DNA from: Elysia crispata
Lineage: Eukaryota; Mollusca; Gastropoda; Plakobranchidae
DNA length: 64,000 nt
Assembly: GCA_033675545.1 (NCBI GenBank)
Contig: JAWDGP010006541.1
Location: 132,001 to 196,000, forward strand
Reading direction: 5' to 3'
The translations under genes were made by a program, and so were the position numbers. The notes beneath the pieces are model-generated. The model ran no database searches and had not been told where the DNA came from. It saw nothing but the letters and a program-made list of their open reading frames with translations. This document shows, in pieces, positions 12,314 to 34,718 of this stretch; the stretch's first letter is position 1; each line of letters starts with the position of its first letter.

Positions 12314-13037
12314 GTAAGTACTGCGGTAGTTTTTCATCATTAAACAGACAAAACCATGATTTTTTCCACTTCAATTGTTTTTATTTCACTTTTTTTTGTA
12401 GTTGTTTCTGTTATATTGTAGACCAAAAAAATTTGAATTATGTGTCTTGCGAACAGACAAAATCTAATACTAGGAATTTGGAAGTTTCAAATTGGGCTTT
12501 CATCCTCTCTTTTTTTGTTTTTTTATCATCTCTTAAAATAAATCTTTTTCACTGATTTTTAATATCATGTTTCACTCTTAGTTAGAGATCAGAACTTTTA
12601 TTCGAAGAAAGTGAAGAAAGATAAATATCGAAATGAAATGAAATTGAACAGCAATGTAGAAACTGCTTTATGCAAAATGCAAAAGAAATATCGTCAAAGT
12701 GTGGCATACTATAAATACAACTTAACAATCTTCCAACCAGGGAAAAGAGATTCATGTATATAATCACTTAGTAAACTTTACAAACCTGCTACCGCTATAT
12801 TTTATTACACGTGATGCAAATTTAAAAAGAATGGCCGTGACAGTCTGATACATGTCTTGAGTAATACGGATGCGGGTCTAACGATAGTCCAACATGAAGG
12901 GAGCTTGTCGACGATGACGGAAAGATCAAGACCTATCTCAACACCATTATTTTTTATAAGGATTATTATTATTATTATTATTATTATATGTATAATCGTC
13001 ATCATTATTATTAGGATAAACGGCAAAGAGGACCGTG

Positions 13038-13345
13038 GGGATAAATAAACCTTAGTCCTCGCTATATGTCTATAAACCTTGTTATGTGAGGATAAATAAA
13101 CCTTAGTCCTCGCTATATGTCTATAAACCTTGTTATGTGAGGATAAATAAACCTTAGTCCTCGCTATATGTCTATAAACCTTGTTATGTGAGGATAAATA
13201 AACCTTAGTCCTCGCTATATGTCTATAAACCTTGTTATGTGAGGATAAATAAACCTTAGTCCTCGCTATATGTCTATAAACCTTGTTATGTGAGGATAAA
13301 TAAACCTTAGTTCTCGCTACATGTCTATATAAACCTTGTTACAAG
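13038..13345. repeat. 51-bp minisatellite, about 6 copies
   Basis: The 51-bp unit starts GGATAAATAAACCTTAGTCC and ends TAAACCTTGTTATGTGA. Five copies are almost identical, and the last diverges (TTCTCGCTACATG, extra TA). The array directly follows an ATT/TTA trinucleotide stretch at about 12,960-13,015. Confidence 0.95.
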
Positions 13346-13539
13346 GAGGTTTTTTGTGCAAAATATCGCTTTCTGAATAAATAAATTGAAGACTTGTAAC
13401 CTGAGAGCTTGAAGGTAAGAACGGTTTCAAACTTAATATGAGATCATGTATCGATGTTTCCTACAAGCAGGTGTGATTGGTTCTCTTTCATAAATGTTTA
13501 GACCAAGATTACTAGCATGGGTGGGAAAAAGGGTCAAAA

Positions 13540-13571
13540 GTGTGTGTGTGTGTGTGTAAGGGGGGGGGGGT
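13540..13571. repeat. GT microsatellite and G-run
   Basis: A short (GT)n run is followed by ten consecutive G residues (13,561-13,570). Confidence 0.85.
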
Positions 13572-14165
13572 GATGTGACGTCTCAAAAGTCTGGATGAAT
13601 TAATTAAAGTTCTTCAACAGGAGGGATAAAATGAGAATCTCAGCTTTCTCCTGTTTTAGATTTTTATTCTTTATGAGATGAACGTGTGGAGTCCAAATGT
13701 TCCAAGTTTCACAAGCTTTAGTTCGAAACCTCAGCAAGTGAATTAAGATCCAATCCTTTATATAAAAGATTACTACTGCTTTATCAATTTTTCATTTTTT
13801 TTTTATGTAGCTTCGTGGCAGAGTAGTTGATGCCAATTGCTGAAGCTGTAGGAATTAAAAAAAAAAAAAAAGACAATTTCGTGATCCACAAGTTTTTTTT
13901 ATTCTGTTTCTCCATTTTATTTTGCCATCTAACTTTTTAGCACCCGTCTAGTAAGTAGAATGAAGGGAACAAACTCGGAAAGTGCGATATTTACAAGAAT
14001 ACATGTCCTAGCAAGTAGGTTACAAAGATCTTCTAAACACCAAGGCAGATTCTTCAAGTTCATGCAGCTAGCTGCCCAGAAGATGGGCCTGACTGGTATG
14101 ACTTATCATCAGAGAGAAGGGTGAGTGGGAAGAGAGGAATAAAGGCCTGTAGATAGAGAATGAGG

Positions 14166-14894
14166 AGGGCGGAGGGGCACATGCATATATTTAGTAATAT
14201 GTAAGTAGGGGTAGAGGAATAACGGTCTTTAAATAAGCACATGCATATATTTAGTAATATGTAAGTAGGGGTAGGGGAATAACGGTCTTTAAATAAGCAC
14301 ATGCATATATTTAGTAATATGTAAGTAGGGGTAGGGGAATAACGGTCTTTAAATAAGCACATGCATATATTTAGTAATATGTAAGTAGGGATAGAGGAAT
14401 AACGGTCTTTAAATAAGCACATGCATATATTTAGTAATATGTAAGTAGGGATAGAGGAATAACGGCCTTTAAATAAGCACATGCATATTATTTAGTAATA
14501 TGTAAGTAGGGATAGAGGAATAACGGCCTTTAAATAAGCACATGCATATATTTAGTAATATGTAAGTAGGGATAGAGGAATAACGGCCTTTAAATAAGCA
14601 CATGCATATATTTAGTAATATGTAAGTAGGGATAGAGGAATAACGGTCTTTAAATAAGCACATGCATATATTTAGTAATATGTAAGTAGGGAGAGAGGAA
14701 TAACGGTCTTTAATTAAGCATATGCATATATTTAGTAATATGTAAGTAGGGATAGAGGAATAACGGTCTTTAAATAAGCACATGCATATATTTAGTAATA
14801 TGTAAGTAGGGAGAGAGGAATAACGGTCTTTAAATAAGCACATGCATATATTTAGTAATATGTAAGTAGGGATAGAGGAATAACGGTCTTTAAT
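14166..14894. repeat. 60-bp minisatellite, about 12 copies
   Basis: The unit is exactly 60 bp and includes GGAATAACGGTCTTTAAATA, GCACATGCATATATTTAG and TAATATGTAAGTAGGG. One copy has an extra T near 14,488. Because 60 is divisible by three, the minus strand stays open with a 20-residue repeat (DRYSSIPTYILLNICMCLFK). The single inserted base splits this into two frames. I read this as a consequence of unit length rather than as a gene. Confidence 0.96.
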
Positions 14895-15107
14895 TGAGGG
14901 GTGGGGTAGGGGAAGGCATATACGTGTAGCTATATGAGGGGTAAACAAAACTGATATACAAAGAGAAAAAGTCAAGTGTGTATATATAGAGAGGGAAACT
15001 TGCAAGTGACAGACAAAAAGAGACAACAGGAAGAGAGGGGAGATACATTTAGATATAGATCAGAACTGAGATATAGAAATTATATGTGTAGATAGAGACC
15101 AGTAGTT

Positions 15108-15125
15108 ATATACATACACACACAC

Positions 15126-15180
<55 letters not shown>

Positions 15181-15200
15181 ATATATATATATATATATAT
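15108..15200. repeat. CA/TA dinucleotide microsatellite
   Basis: A (CA)n run merges into a (TA)n run, with one TATATTTTATAT interruption near 15,175. Confidence 0.95.
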
Positions 15201-16496
15201 GTAGAAAGAGAGATGAGTAGGCAGGCATCAGAAGTGTAGATATATAAATTCTACGTGTAGATAGTGAGAGACCACTAGTTATATATGATATAGATGTCAT
15301 TATGGATGTAGATGTAGAAAGAGAGATTAGCAGCAAGAGAGGGATACGTGGAAGTAAACATAATGTAGAGAGAGAGGAAGAAATACAATTATGTTTGTGC
15401 AGATAGAGTAGGGGAGATACACTGCACTTAATTTCTATTTAAATCTCTCTATGACAAAACAGTTTAAAATTTAAAATAGATTTAAGATAAGATATACATG
15501 TATCAATAAATTAATGTTCAAGGATTCTTTTTTGGCTACATGAGAAGCTATTACACCTAGATCTAGCACCATTTAAAACATGGCTTATGAGGAATACAGT
15601 GACAGGGAGGGGTGGGTGACAGCGCACATATTATAATTAATGTAGGCTTCACTTAAGCCTTTTATTTCTATTCAAACTTTTGTGTTTCCACAAGAGCGTT
15701 ATGGACACTCCTTCTCCATACCTTACAGTGAGATTAAACTTTCTTTTTTAATATTATTTTCATTATTATGTTTTTTTTTCAATAACTGTCGAAAGTGCGT
15801 GAAACTTGAAAGTAAACATCCATCACAGGGGTGGGGAAGAGACGACAGGACCGAAAACAAAATAAAACAACTAAAGCGTTATACAAAATCCCACACAGTC
15901 ACAGCCATTATTAACGGTGAGAGCATCAAGAGAACAAAAGGCTGAAGCTAATTAAAACTGGGTGATGAGAATAAGCACAGCCTGCAGTGGATTCAAGCTG
16001 TGCTAGAAACACGAGTGGAAACCTGTCTACACGTTTCGCCGAGTCCATAGCTATCTGTTGCTGCAATCCGCTTGTGTGACACGTTAACGTGTGTGTGTGT
16101 GTGTTGGATATTGAATTAAGTATATGATATTGAACGATTCTGAAGGCAGCAGCAGTGAATGAGGAGCTAGAGGAACTGAGTGAAGATTTTTGTTTTCTTT
16201 TTTAGCTGAATCGGATACAGAGGAATGGAAGCAGATACCAGGTCAAGACCAAGGGAGACGTATGAATCATTTCTCTTAAAGAAGACAAGAAATGTAACGT
16301 ACAAGCTGTTTGATCAACTGTCTCGTCTCGTTGAGTCTATCATCTGAGAAGTTACCGAAACAACACAAAAAAGCTTCAGACGTTAGTAACTAAATGCCTA
16401 AGATTAGTTGGGAAGAAAAAAACCAAAATCTGGAAATTTGCAGACAAAAATGGCGGCCTCGGTTGGGAGTTGGACAAAGGATATGGCGATGGACTC

Positions 16497-16497
<1 letters not shown>
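15200..16497. other. Intergenic, no gene recognised
   Basis: The sequence is purine-rich in its first part and AT-rich after that. It holds short open frames without recognisable domains, and I see no gene in it. Confidence 0.4.

Positions 16498-16559
<62 letters not shown>
16498..16559. repeat. CA/TA microsatellite
   Basis: A short (CA)n run is followed by about 42 bp of (TA)n. Confidence 0.95.
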
Positions 16560-16564
<5 letters not shown>

Positions 16565-17223
16565 GGTGTAACAAAGACTGAGATAGAACGCTATGAACAA
16601 ATCAAACAAAAATTAAACAAAAAAGAGGAGTAAGGCACGCAGACATTGCAAATCTTAAAAGAAGTGAAAGGTTATGAGATCATGTTCAAAAAGTGAATCA
16701 AGATGGAAAGAGCGAGAGGTTTTTGGTTTTGGCCTTTCCCCTGGAGCGAGAATAGCGTTGATGGAAATGGCACTAAAGTAATAACTTGTCAGCGATTGCC
16801 GCTCATGGTCTACTGAGCTTGCAAAATTTTTGTTAGCGGAAAAATTGGGGTCCTTAATTAATTCACATGGAGAGGTGGATTCAAATCCCCAGCAGACTAG
16901 AGAACAAAAGGGTGTATTAAAGGTAGGGGGACGCTTTCTGTTTTTACTTTTATTTATGGATTTTTAAGATTATTTTACTTTTTAACCCCACTTGCATTTT
17001 CAGTTATTGTTCACTTAGTTTCTCAGTTGGTTATTAATTTATTCATGTTTGATATATGAATAGAAACCATACGGTTGTAACATACACCAAGAATCTCCAG
17101 GCATAATTTAAATCAATTCCTCAATGCAGCAGCTTGGTATAATACTCTTGCGAATGAAAACTAAAAAAAAAATTGTTTTGAGAGATATATATATTTTTTA
17201 CAATTTCGATAGCAATTGTGTTG

Positions 17224-17225
<2 letters not shown>

Positions 17226-17296
<71 letters not shown>
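17226..17296. repeat. GA dinucleotide microsatellite
   Basis: An uninterrupted (GA)n run of about 70 bp, preceded by TTGTGTTGTTT and followed by AGAGCAAACATG. Confidence 0.96.
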
Positions 17297-17302
<6 letters not shown>

Positions 17303-17822
17303 AACATGCATCATCATTGGATGAGAATGTCAAATCGAAAGTTTGAGCAAGGATTACTGCTCCACATTGAATTTTGGAAAGTTTTGTTTCTTTTTTTTTT
17401 TTAATCCAGAGTAGCCATGAAAAATATCTTAGATTCTAGAGAATATAATTTTCGTTTCAGTTGTGGTTCAGGTGAAATAATTCAATAAAGTATATATTTT
17501 TTAAATCGTCGTGCAATTTGTTTTCGATGTGAAAAAAATGTTTTCAGATGCTTTTACTCCCTTTTCAATCTATAAGAGAAAGATATGTCATGCGATTTGT
17601 AGAAGTTCGGGACAACTGACATGCATTCCCTTCCCCTCTTCCTCTTGTCCCTGACAGAAACACATGAAGAGAGACATGTGGAGAGATACAGTGGTTACAC
17701 ACATTCGGCAATTATTAAGTTTCGCTCCCTTTTTAATTAACTACCCCTGTATTGTTCAGTCATCAATAGATTGATGACACAGTTAGAGGGACAATGCCAC
17801 CAGGCGTGGGCCGCTGTAAGCT

Positions 17823-17836
17823 ACAGTAGATGGCGC
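17823..17836 (+). promoter_or_regulatory. Candidate CTCF-binding site
   Basis: ACAGTAGATGGCGC matches the known CTCF core consensus CCASYAGRKGGCRC at 13 of 14 positions and contains the AGATGGCGC form typical of insects. It lies in a GC-richer island (about 17,790-17,950) between the synaptogyrin and SLC43 genes. This is a motif match only; no flanking conservation can be seen from one genome. Confidence 0.4.
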
Positions 17837-17959
17837 ATGGCGGAAGGAAGTCAACATCAGGTCTCACTTCCAGTCCAGTTGAGTCGAGTATCGCAACAGA
17901 GAAATGGATTGTACAGATCCTGTCAGATTCTGCCAACCGTGGAAATTGCGCCAAATTAT

Positions 17960-19502
17960 GATTCTCTTGTGAGACTTTATACTTTTAGCTTTAGAGTTGG
18001 TAGTGGGCAGAAAAAAAATTAGTTAATAAATATTTATATATTTAAACATAAATAATTATCTACATATATTTCTTTTAATTTTAGATTCTTTCATTACATG
18101 TAATTTTCCGATGCCGGACTCGTGAGGTTTAGGTGTGTTGGTATAGGTTTTGGGTGTGTTTCTTTACAGTGCTGAGGATTTAATTTGTCCATTGATGCAA
18201 GTTGTTTTTTTAGAAAAACAATACAGTATTGTAAGTCTTACGTATTATTCTGTTTATTATCCACCGTTAAGTGAACTGTTGCACATTTCTTCAGGCATAG
18301 CCTTGTCACAAAATTTAATAATACAAGCTGTCCTAGGTGGTCTAAAAATGCTTGGTTAGATGGTCCTCATTTTTCGCCTAGCTCAATCATATATATATAT
18401 CTGTGTAAATTTCTGTGTTTAGCGTGCTTTGTTTAAAAAAAATGAACAGAAAGAAAGAAAGAAAGAAAAGGACCTTAACGTTTCTCTGTTGTTTTAACTT
18501 TTTAATATAATGACAAAAATTCACATCATTAAAATACAATGTATTACTCACGACAAGTTTTATTTGACCTTCCATAAGATCTGAAAGTTCAACGTGTAGC
18601 AACTGGCATTAAGTATCTTCAAACTTTCCATTTCGTGCAATGTCCATTAGCCCTAAAGGGATTTAAAACTGCGGGTTTTGTTTCATATCAATATATTTTT
18701 AAGCCACCTTTAACCAAAGTTTGAAGATTTCCATAAAAAATTACAAAGATAGTTCATCGACAACATACATTGTAATTAATTAAGAACGAAAATAATCAGA
18801 ATAGGAAAAAGAAGGAAAAGGTGACGAATAATAATTATAGTGAGGATGTGTTGCGAAATATTTGACGCAAAACATGAACCATGGAGCTGAGGATATGCAA
18901 TATGATGCCATTTGGGGTTCTTGACAATTAAAAAAAGGCCAGGCTTTACTACCTTTTAACGAAACAAAATATTACATGAATTATATACAGTGAATTTTTT
19001 ATAACAACCCAAAATATTAGTACAGTTAAAACAATCTTGGCTTTGACCGATGCTTAACTATAGAACTTTTAGAGCTAGAACTTGAGCTTTGATAGAGATA
19101 AGACAGTGACATCGTGATTATTTTCCCTTATTGATTACATTAGGTTGGGACGAAAATATGCTTATAACGCACTGTAATTAAAGTCAGTGAACGAAGAGAA
19201 TGAGAGATCATTCACCGTTCACGGAGACAACGCGTCGTGAAAGAACGGGTTTCTCCTGTGAAGTTCCACATTGGTTTTTATTTTTCCCTTTTTGTCCATC
19301 AAGAGATTTGAAAACACCCATCTAGAGATCTACATCGAATCTTGTGTGGAGATTTAACAATCTCTGTATTATCTTCAAAAGGATAATGCTTTCTGAATCT
19401 GGATTATTTCCTTTGTTGATTCGCTTCAAAGTCTGACGTCTCACAAGTTGGCTATCATCGGATATCTAAGTGTACCAGTCCAACAGTTTAAAAGCTACAA
19501 AT
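17960..19502 (+). other. Upstream region of the SLC43 gene
   Basis: This stretch should hold the promoter and 5' UTR of the transporter gene. I could not identify a TATA box, initiator or upstream exon with confidence. A short AAAG run lies at about 18,447-18,470. Confidence 0.35.
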
Positions 19503-30208
<10,706 letters not shown>

Positions 30209-30267
30209 CTTGTGGCAATAGGTTTATATAAATAATATTTTGATAAATCGTTTAGTTTGTAACGTAC

Positions 30268-30273
30268 AATAAA
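30268..30273 (+). terminator. Polyadenylation signal of SLC43 gene
   Basis: AATAAA lies 60 bp after the stop codon. It is the first canonical signal downstream. Confidence 0.6.
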
Positions 30274-30954
30274 TTACAGTTTGCAGGGTTTCAATTTCTT
30301 TTGTCTGTATTGCAAGTTAGAAAGGAAGATTTTAAAAACAGTATCTCGGATAAACATCTTTAACCAAAGATTTAAAGAGGCGTTCCGCACAAACACTGAG
30401 CCCAGCATCTCATGCAATGATTTCCGACTTTTCTATCAGATTTGGTAAGCATGGTTGAACTGCAGGCTTATATTTGTAATGAACTTCTCGATGTCTTTTG
30501 CAATTTGTCACTTTATCTGAAGCATATAAGTCTCCTAAATTGTCGCCATTTTATTTCTGATATAACCTAGTTATGAAAATCATAACTCGTTTTCTTTCAC
30601 ATTGTTCAATACATTTTCTTTAGGTAATCTTAAATAGTATAATATTTAACAATTCTTCATTTTTATATTCACCTTAGAAATACCCGTCTTCGTATTTAAA
30701 AAATCCCAACAGTAAAATAGATTCAAATGTTGATATTGTAATAGACATAAGATAAAACAAAATGTGCATATTATTCAATCCTCTTAGATACGCCAGAATT
30801 GATTAAGACACTGGAGAATTAACTTAATTAGTGGGAACTGGTATTTAGTATCATTTGGAAAATAATCTTATGACGCAGATCATCTTAAGCACTGCGCACA
30901 GACCCTGTTGCTCTAGCTTTATGGTGGATCTACGCGTCAAACCCAAAACCACTA

Positions 30955-31255
30955 TGGCTTCGGGGTGTAGTAGGTACCTTGCGACTCTCAGATCAGTACT
31001 TCCCGAGTTCGAATCCTGACTCGGCCAGGTGATGTGAAATCGTTTTGGAAATGTTCTGTACCGGTACGCACTTTTCCTACTGGCTCGGATGATAACCCAA
31101 GTAATTGGTTATAGGCTGTGTGCTAGAATGACGCGCTGATTCTGATATAAATAGCTAATTTTGTAAAATCCGAATCTACTTATAGATCCTTTGAAACATT
31201 TATCATCATATGGGTTTCAACAAATGCGCAGTTTGAATTACCACAAGACAATCTT
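30955..31255 (+). repeat. tRNA-derived SINE joined to dispersed repeat D, copy 3
   Basis: GGGGTGTAGTAGGTACC (A-box type) and CCCGAGTTCGAATCCTGACTCGG (a T-arm with its complementary stem, B box; 31,003-31,025) are spaced as in a tRNA. The acceptor stem does not pair well, so a SINE is more likely than a working tRNA gene. From about 31,145 on, the sequence matches family D copy 2. Confidence 0.55.
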
Positions 31256-31963
31256 TAGGCTTTTTTTTTCTTTCTTTTTTTTTTTTGGGTGGCGGGGGGT
31301 GTTGATTGAACTTTAAAATAGATTTAGAAACAATAAATTTAACTGATCTTTCACAATTTGTTTAAAAGCCATCTTGATAAATAATGGCCAGTTGTATTTG
31401 TAGTCTTTTTGATAAAATAAAAACGACATGCATTGGTTTTTTTTTCTCACCAACACTATCACACATTCAGTATGACTGTCACCAAGCCCAGCTAAAAGTT
31501 CAGTTGGGATAATTCATTCCTCGAGATCAAAGTACGAGTACGTTATTATTTCAATAATTTTTCATCCTTGATGAATTTCTCACTCATAGGTTCTGCGCAT
31601 CAAATAGATCAAGCTGACAAAAAAAGGCATGAGAAAGAAGAATTGCACGCATGTGGATTTATTGTATATGCGATAACATTTGGGGGAAAAGCATGAAGAA
31701 AATGCAATTCTTATTTCAAAGACATCTCACTGTTTCTCATTTCTATACTCTTCTGTGGCAACAAAACATTTGTTTACAACTTCCTCTCTTCTTACAACCT
31801 TTCATTGAAAGGAGGTGAAGTGAAAACATAATATGTATTATTTTATATTTTATCATAAAATTTTACTTCTTAATCTTTTAAATTCCTCTTTCTGACATTA
31901 AGTTACCGAAAAAGTGTTCAAATTATAATTGTTAAGTTCATTATACTTGTAATGCAAATGCAA

Positions 31964-31966
<3 letters not shown>

Positions 31967-32028
<62 letters not shown>

Positions 32029-32179
32029 GATAACGATAACAACAATAATAATAATAATAATAATAATACTGATGATAATAAAATAAATGTAATAGCGATA
32101 GTAGTTTGCAGCAGCTTTGGTGACAGTGGCAGTATCAGCAGCAGCAGCAGCAGTAGTAATAATAGTAATAATAGTAATA

Positions 32180-32256
<77 letters not shown>

Positions 32257-32257
32257 T
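31967..32257. repeat. AAT trinucleotide microsatellite, ~290 bp
   Basis: (AAT)n with internal GATAAC and AGCAGC interruptions and an ATAGTA sub-block. Confidence 0.95.
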
Positions 32258-32774
32258 CATTAAATACAATATCATCTGGGATAGTAAAAAAAAATTGACT
32301 AATAATCTGATTCAGGCACGTTTTATTACATGATATCTTCCATATATTTTGTTAGGGAGGTTAAAAACTATGAAAGAATCAGTTTTGTAAAAACATCAGA
32401 TATCAAGATAATATGAATGATTTGCAGGTTATAAAATGATCTGGAATGATTGAATTTTCAGCCTGGTAGTTTTCATCATTATTTCAATCGATCAGTTTTG
32501 GTGTTAATGCCTGTGTAGTATTTTGACTTTTGACCCCGGGAAGTAGAGTCATGCAGACAAGATGAGACACACACATATATCCTAACCAGCAAACACCAGG
32601 AGATTCAACTCTGAAAATGAAACTTTGTCCAACGAGGATGGTTCAGCCCCAATAAATGGGTCTTGGATTAAATTCTTTACCCTATAACCATCCTCATATA
32701 AAATTATTTTTATGTACGTGTAACATCATGTGAAAGTTGATGGATGCCACTTCATCACTTGGATAAGGCTTACA

Positions 32775-32950
32775 TCTAATTTTACTTAGGGATCTAAACC
32801 AGAAACGGCGATTTTCCATCAAGTCAAAGATAGGAGCTGAGCAGATGGAATCGGATCTCATGATGACTCAATCAAGCCAGCGGGGTTGAACCTGGGATTC
32901 GTCTCAAGCCTAATTTTCTATTGACTGAACCATCTTCCACACTTCATTTC
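32775..32950 (-). repeat. tRNA-derived SINE
   Basis: On the minus strand ATGGTTCAGTCAATAG (A-box-like, about 32,918-32,933) precedes CCCAGGTTCAACCCCGCTGG (B-box-like, about 32,879-32,898). The order and spacing fit a tRNA-derived SINE head. Confidence 0.5.
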
Positions 32951-33309
32951 CCTCTACTTCCATAACGTCTCCCCTTTTTTAGGTTTTTTCCTTTAGATGC
33001 ACTCCGTCTCGACCCCTCACACAAGACAATTTTTCAAAATACAAATTTAATCTATTTCTGGCAGCATAAGGTAACACAGATCACAAACGACCTAAAATAA
33101 AAGACCGAAAGACATTTCAAAGTTTATTATTCAGGCATCACAATGCAACTCCTGATCAATCACTCTATGAATTATAATACAGCGATCAAAGAAATTATAA
33201 CAATGATTGAAAGTGCTATGTAAAGTTATTAGGATAATCATTTTGATAACAATTCATAAATCTTAAAGAAAATAGCTAGAGTTCTTTCTCAAACTTAAGT
33301 TTGCATTCT

Positions 33310-33364
33310 GCTTGATTTGTTGCTTGACATAGTCCGTCACCAGACAATTATCTGAGGCCCTTAA
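33310..33364 (-). repeat. Left part of a SINE copy interrupted by the transposon
   Basis: TTGCTTGACATAGTCC... ATCTGAGGCCC matches the SINE-family segment TTTGATTTAGCCCATCC... ATCTATGGCC at about 37,970-38,010. The copy resumes at 35,452 after the transposon, which shows the element inserted inside it. Confidence 0.7.
33361..33364. repeat. TTAA target-site duplication, left
   Basis: TTAA directly precedes the CACGGCG end and also follows the right end at 35,448-35,451. Uninterrupted SINE copies have one 4-bp word here, so a 4-bp duplication fits. Confidence 0.75.
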
Positions 33365-33402
33365 CACGGCGTAGCAAATTCTATTTCTTCGCTCTACTTT
33401 AG
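33365..33402 (+). repeat. Left transposon end: CACGGCG, 23-bp spacer, TACTTTAG
   Basis: Heptamer at 33,365-33,371, spacer 33,372-33,394 (23 bp), octamer 33,395-33,402. The V(D)J heptamer is CACAGTG, and five of seven positions agree. The octamer is not like the A-rich V(D)J nonamer. Confidence 0.7.
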
Positions 33403-33453
33403 TCGAGCGCTAGAGATGGCCCTACTGCCATAAATCAGTGCCGCCTTGACAGG

Positions 33454-33466
33454 TGACCTGAGGTCA
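33454..33466. promoter_or_regulatory. AGGTCA half-sites in left subterminal region
   Basis: TGACCT-G-AGGTCA is an everted pair of nuclear-receptor-type half-sites, 89 bp inside the left end. It may instead be a transposase-binding word, since AGGTCA also recurs near the right end. Confidence 0.4.
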
Positions 33467-33892
33467 GGTGCACGGCCCGACTGTTATAGCTTGGTGCTGC
33501 ATGTCTCGGCCGGTTATCAATAAAACCATGCAATTTTTCGGCATTTTAATCAGTTCTTGCTTTGCAACTACTCAAGACTGGATTATATTTGTTTTTTCTC
33601 CACAACTCCCTGTTTTTCCTCAATATATTCGTGAAAATCTGATAATTCTAACTTAATTATTGCGAGTGTGAGATGTTCATGAATTAGGAGTATATATTTT
33701 TTTAAACTGAATATTGAAAACATAATTAAGTAAGTTGTAAGGCTAATTATAAAAATTCCACACGATGAATAAACTTTGTTTCTCGGCCATAGGAAAATTC
33801 AAAATAATAGCTTTACGAAGATGTAATTTTTTTCTGTTGACAGCATATCTTATAAACTAATTTAACTTTTTAAATAAAGGCTTTTACCAACT

Positions 33893-34207
33893 ATGGAAGA
33901 CTCCAGAGAGACTCATATAAACAATGTTAACGATCTGAGTCGTATATGTGCTAGATTGCGTGTGACGAGAAAACAACAAAAGCACAATAGTAGGAGCCAC
34001 TTGTGTTCTGCTCTTTCTGGAGATATTTTCTTAATTTACGATCTGAACATTAAAAATGACATTGAAGACACTCATTCACAGTACTCGTGTGTCAAGTGCT
34101 ACTCAAGCATAAAGAATCTAAAAAAGAGATACAGTGACATTTCTATTCAAAACGCTCGTGCGGTGTACAGCTTAAATAAAGACAAAATTAATGGTGCCCA
34201 TTTGTAG
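33893..34207 (+). CDS. RAG1 N-terminal zinc-domain-like protein, transposon ORF1
   Basis: 104 codons from ATG 33,893. Residues 15-69 follow the layout of the RAG1 zinc-binding dimerisation region: an RIC box (Cys19) with HNSRS (His31, Asn32), then an IFLIYDLNIKNDIEDTH segment where RAG1 has a short conserved helix, then H61-x4-C66-x2-C69 (HSQYSCVKCY). The first Cys of the usual CRxC box seems replaced by Ser16, which may reflect decay. The frame stops at TAG 34,205 and continues in the +1 frame in ORF2, overlapping by 17 nt. That looks like a frameshift in a once continuous gene, though programmed shifting or an intron cannot be excluded. If still folded, the domain would bind zinc and DNA or dimerise. 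Role in transposition is unknown. Confidence 0.6.
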   Translation: MEDSRETHINNVNDLSRICARLRVTRKQQKHNSRSHLCSALSGDIFLIYDLNIKNDIEDTHSQYSCVKCYSSIKNLKKRYSDISIQNARAVYSLNKDKINGAHL

Positions 34208-34718
34208 ATGGACACAAACTAACCACTGTCATAAATACTTACACCCCAGTGTCTACAGGGACCTCACAAATAAGATAGTCACACAGACTCAAGCATGCAC
34301 TTACGATCCAATCATAGTTGACGAAGCACACTTAATTCAGTTACATTTCAACAGCTTAAACGCAGCTCTCAGCAATGTTCACAAAGCAATTTCTCACACA
34401 AAACCCATTGAACACAGTTATTTACCAGACATTCAATCTTCTATAGACACCTACATGTCCATCTACAGAAAAACATTTTCCCAAAAAGTAATCCCCAAAC
34501 AGCATCTATTAGAGAAACATTGCATCCCATACATTAGACAACAAACATTCGGGTTGGGGCTCCTGGGAGAGCAAGGAACACAGCTGAACCATCAGGCAAT
34601 GTCGAAATTAGAGAGAGAACGGGCCTTTGGTATCCCAAACGAACTAGACAGATTGAAACACATTTTGTCTGCCCATTTATTGCAAATTGCTCCAGCTCTT
34701 CGATGCGAAGACACCTGA
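34191..34718 (+). CDS. N-RAG-type protein C-terminal part, transposon ORF2
   Basis: 175 codons. Residues 4-14 (ICRWTQTNHCH) resemble the W-x-P-H-x3-C stretch that ends the RAG1 zinc region, so the frame change lies at the ORF overlap. Residues 86-170 (IDTYMSIYRKTF, IPKQHLLEKHCIPYI, GLGLLGEQG at 121-129, ELDRLKHILSAHLLQIAP) match a C-terminal block that I recall from uncharacterised cnidarian and molluscan proteins linked to N-RAG-like elements; this is memory, not a search result. The ~70 residues in between are fewer than I would expect, so an internal deletion is likely. The stop is TGA at 34,716-34,718. Confidence 0.55.
   Translation: MVPICRWTQTNHCHKYLHPSVYRDLTNKIVTQTQACTYDPIIVDEAHLIQLHFNSLNAALSNVHKAISHTKPIEHSYLPDIQSSIDTYMSIYRKTFSQKVIPKQHLLEKHCIPYIRQQTFGLGLLGEQGTQLNHQAMSKLERERAFGIPNELDRLKHILSAHLLQIAPALRCEDT

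Noticed and set aside
14060..15026. Minus-strand protein with a perfect 20-residue repeat
   Set aside because: The 60-bp unit length is divisible by three and lacks stops. There is no non-repeat domain, a one-base insertion breaks the frame, and nothing suggests translation.
30976..31029. Possible tRNA gene
   Set aside because: The T-arm and A-box-like word are good, but the acceptor stem does not pair and a longer dispersed-repeat body follows. A SINE head fits better.
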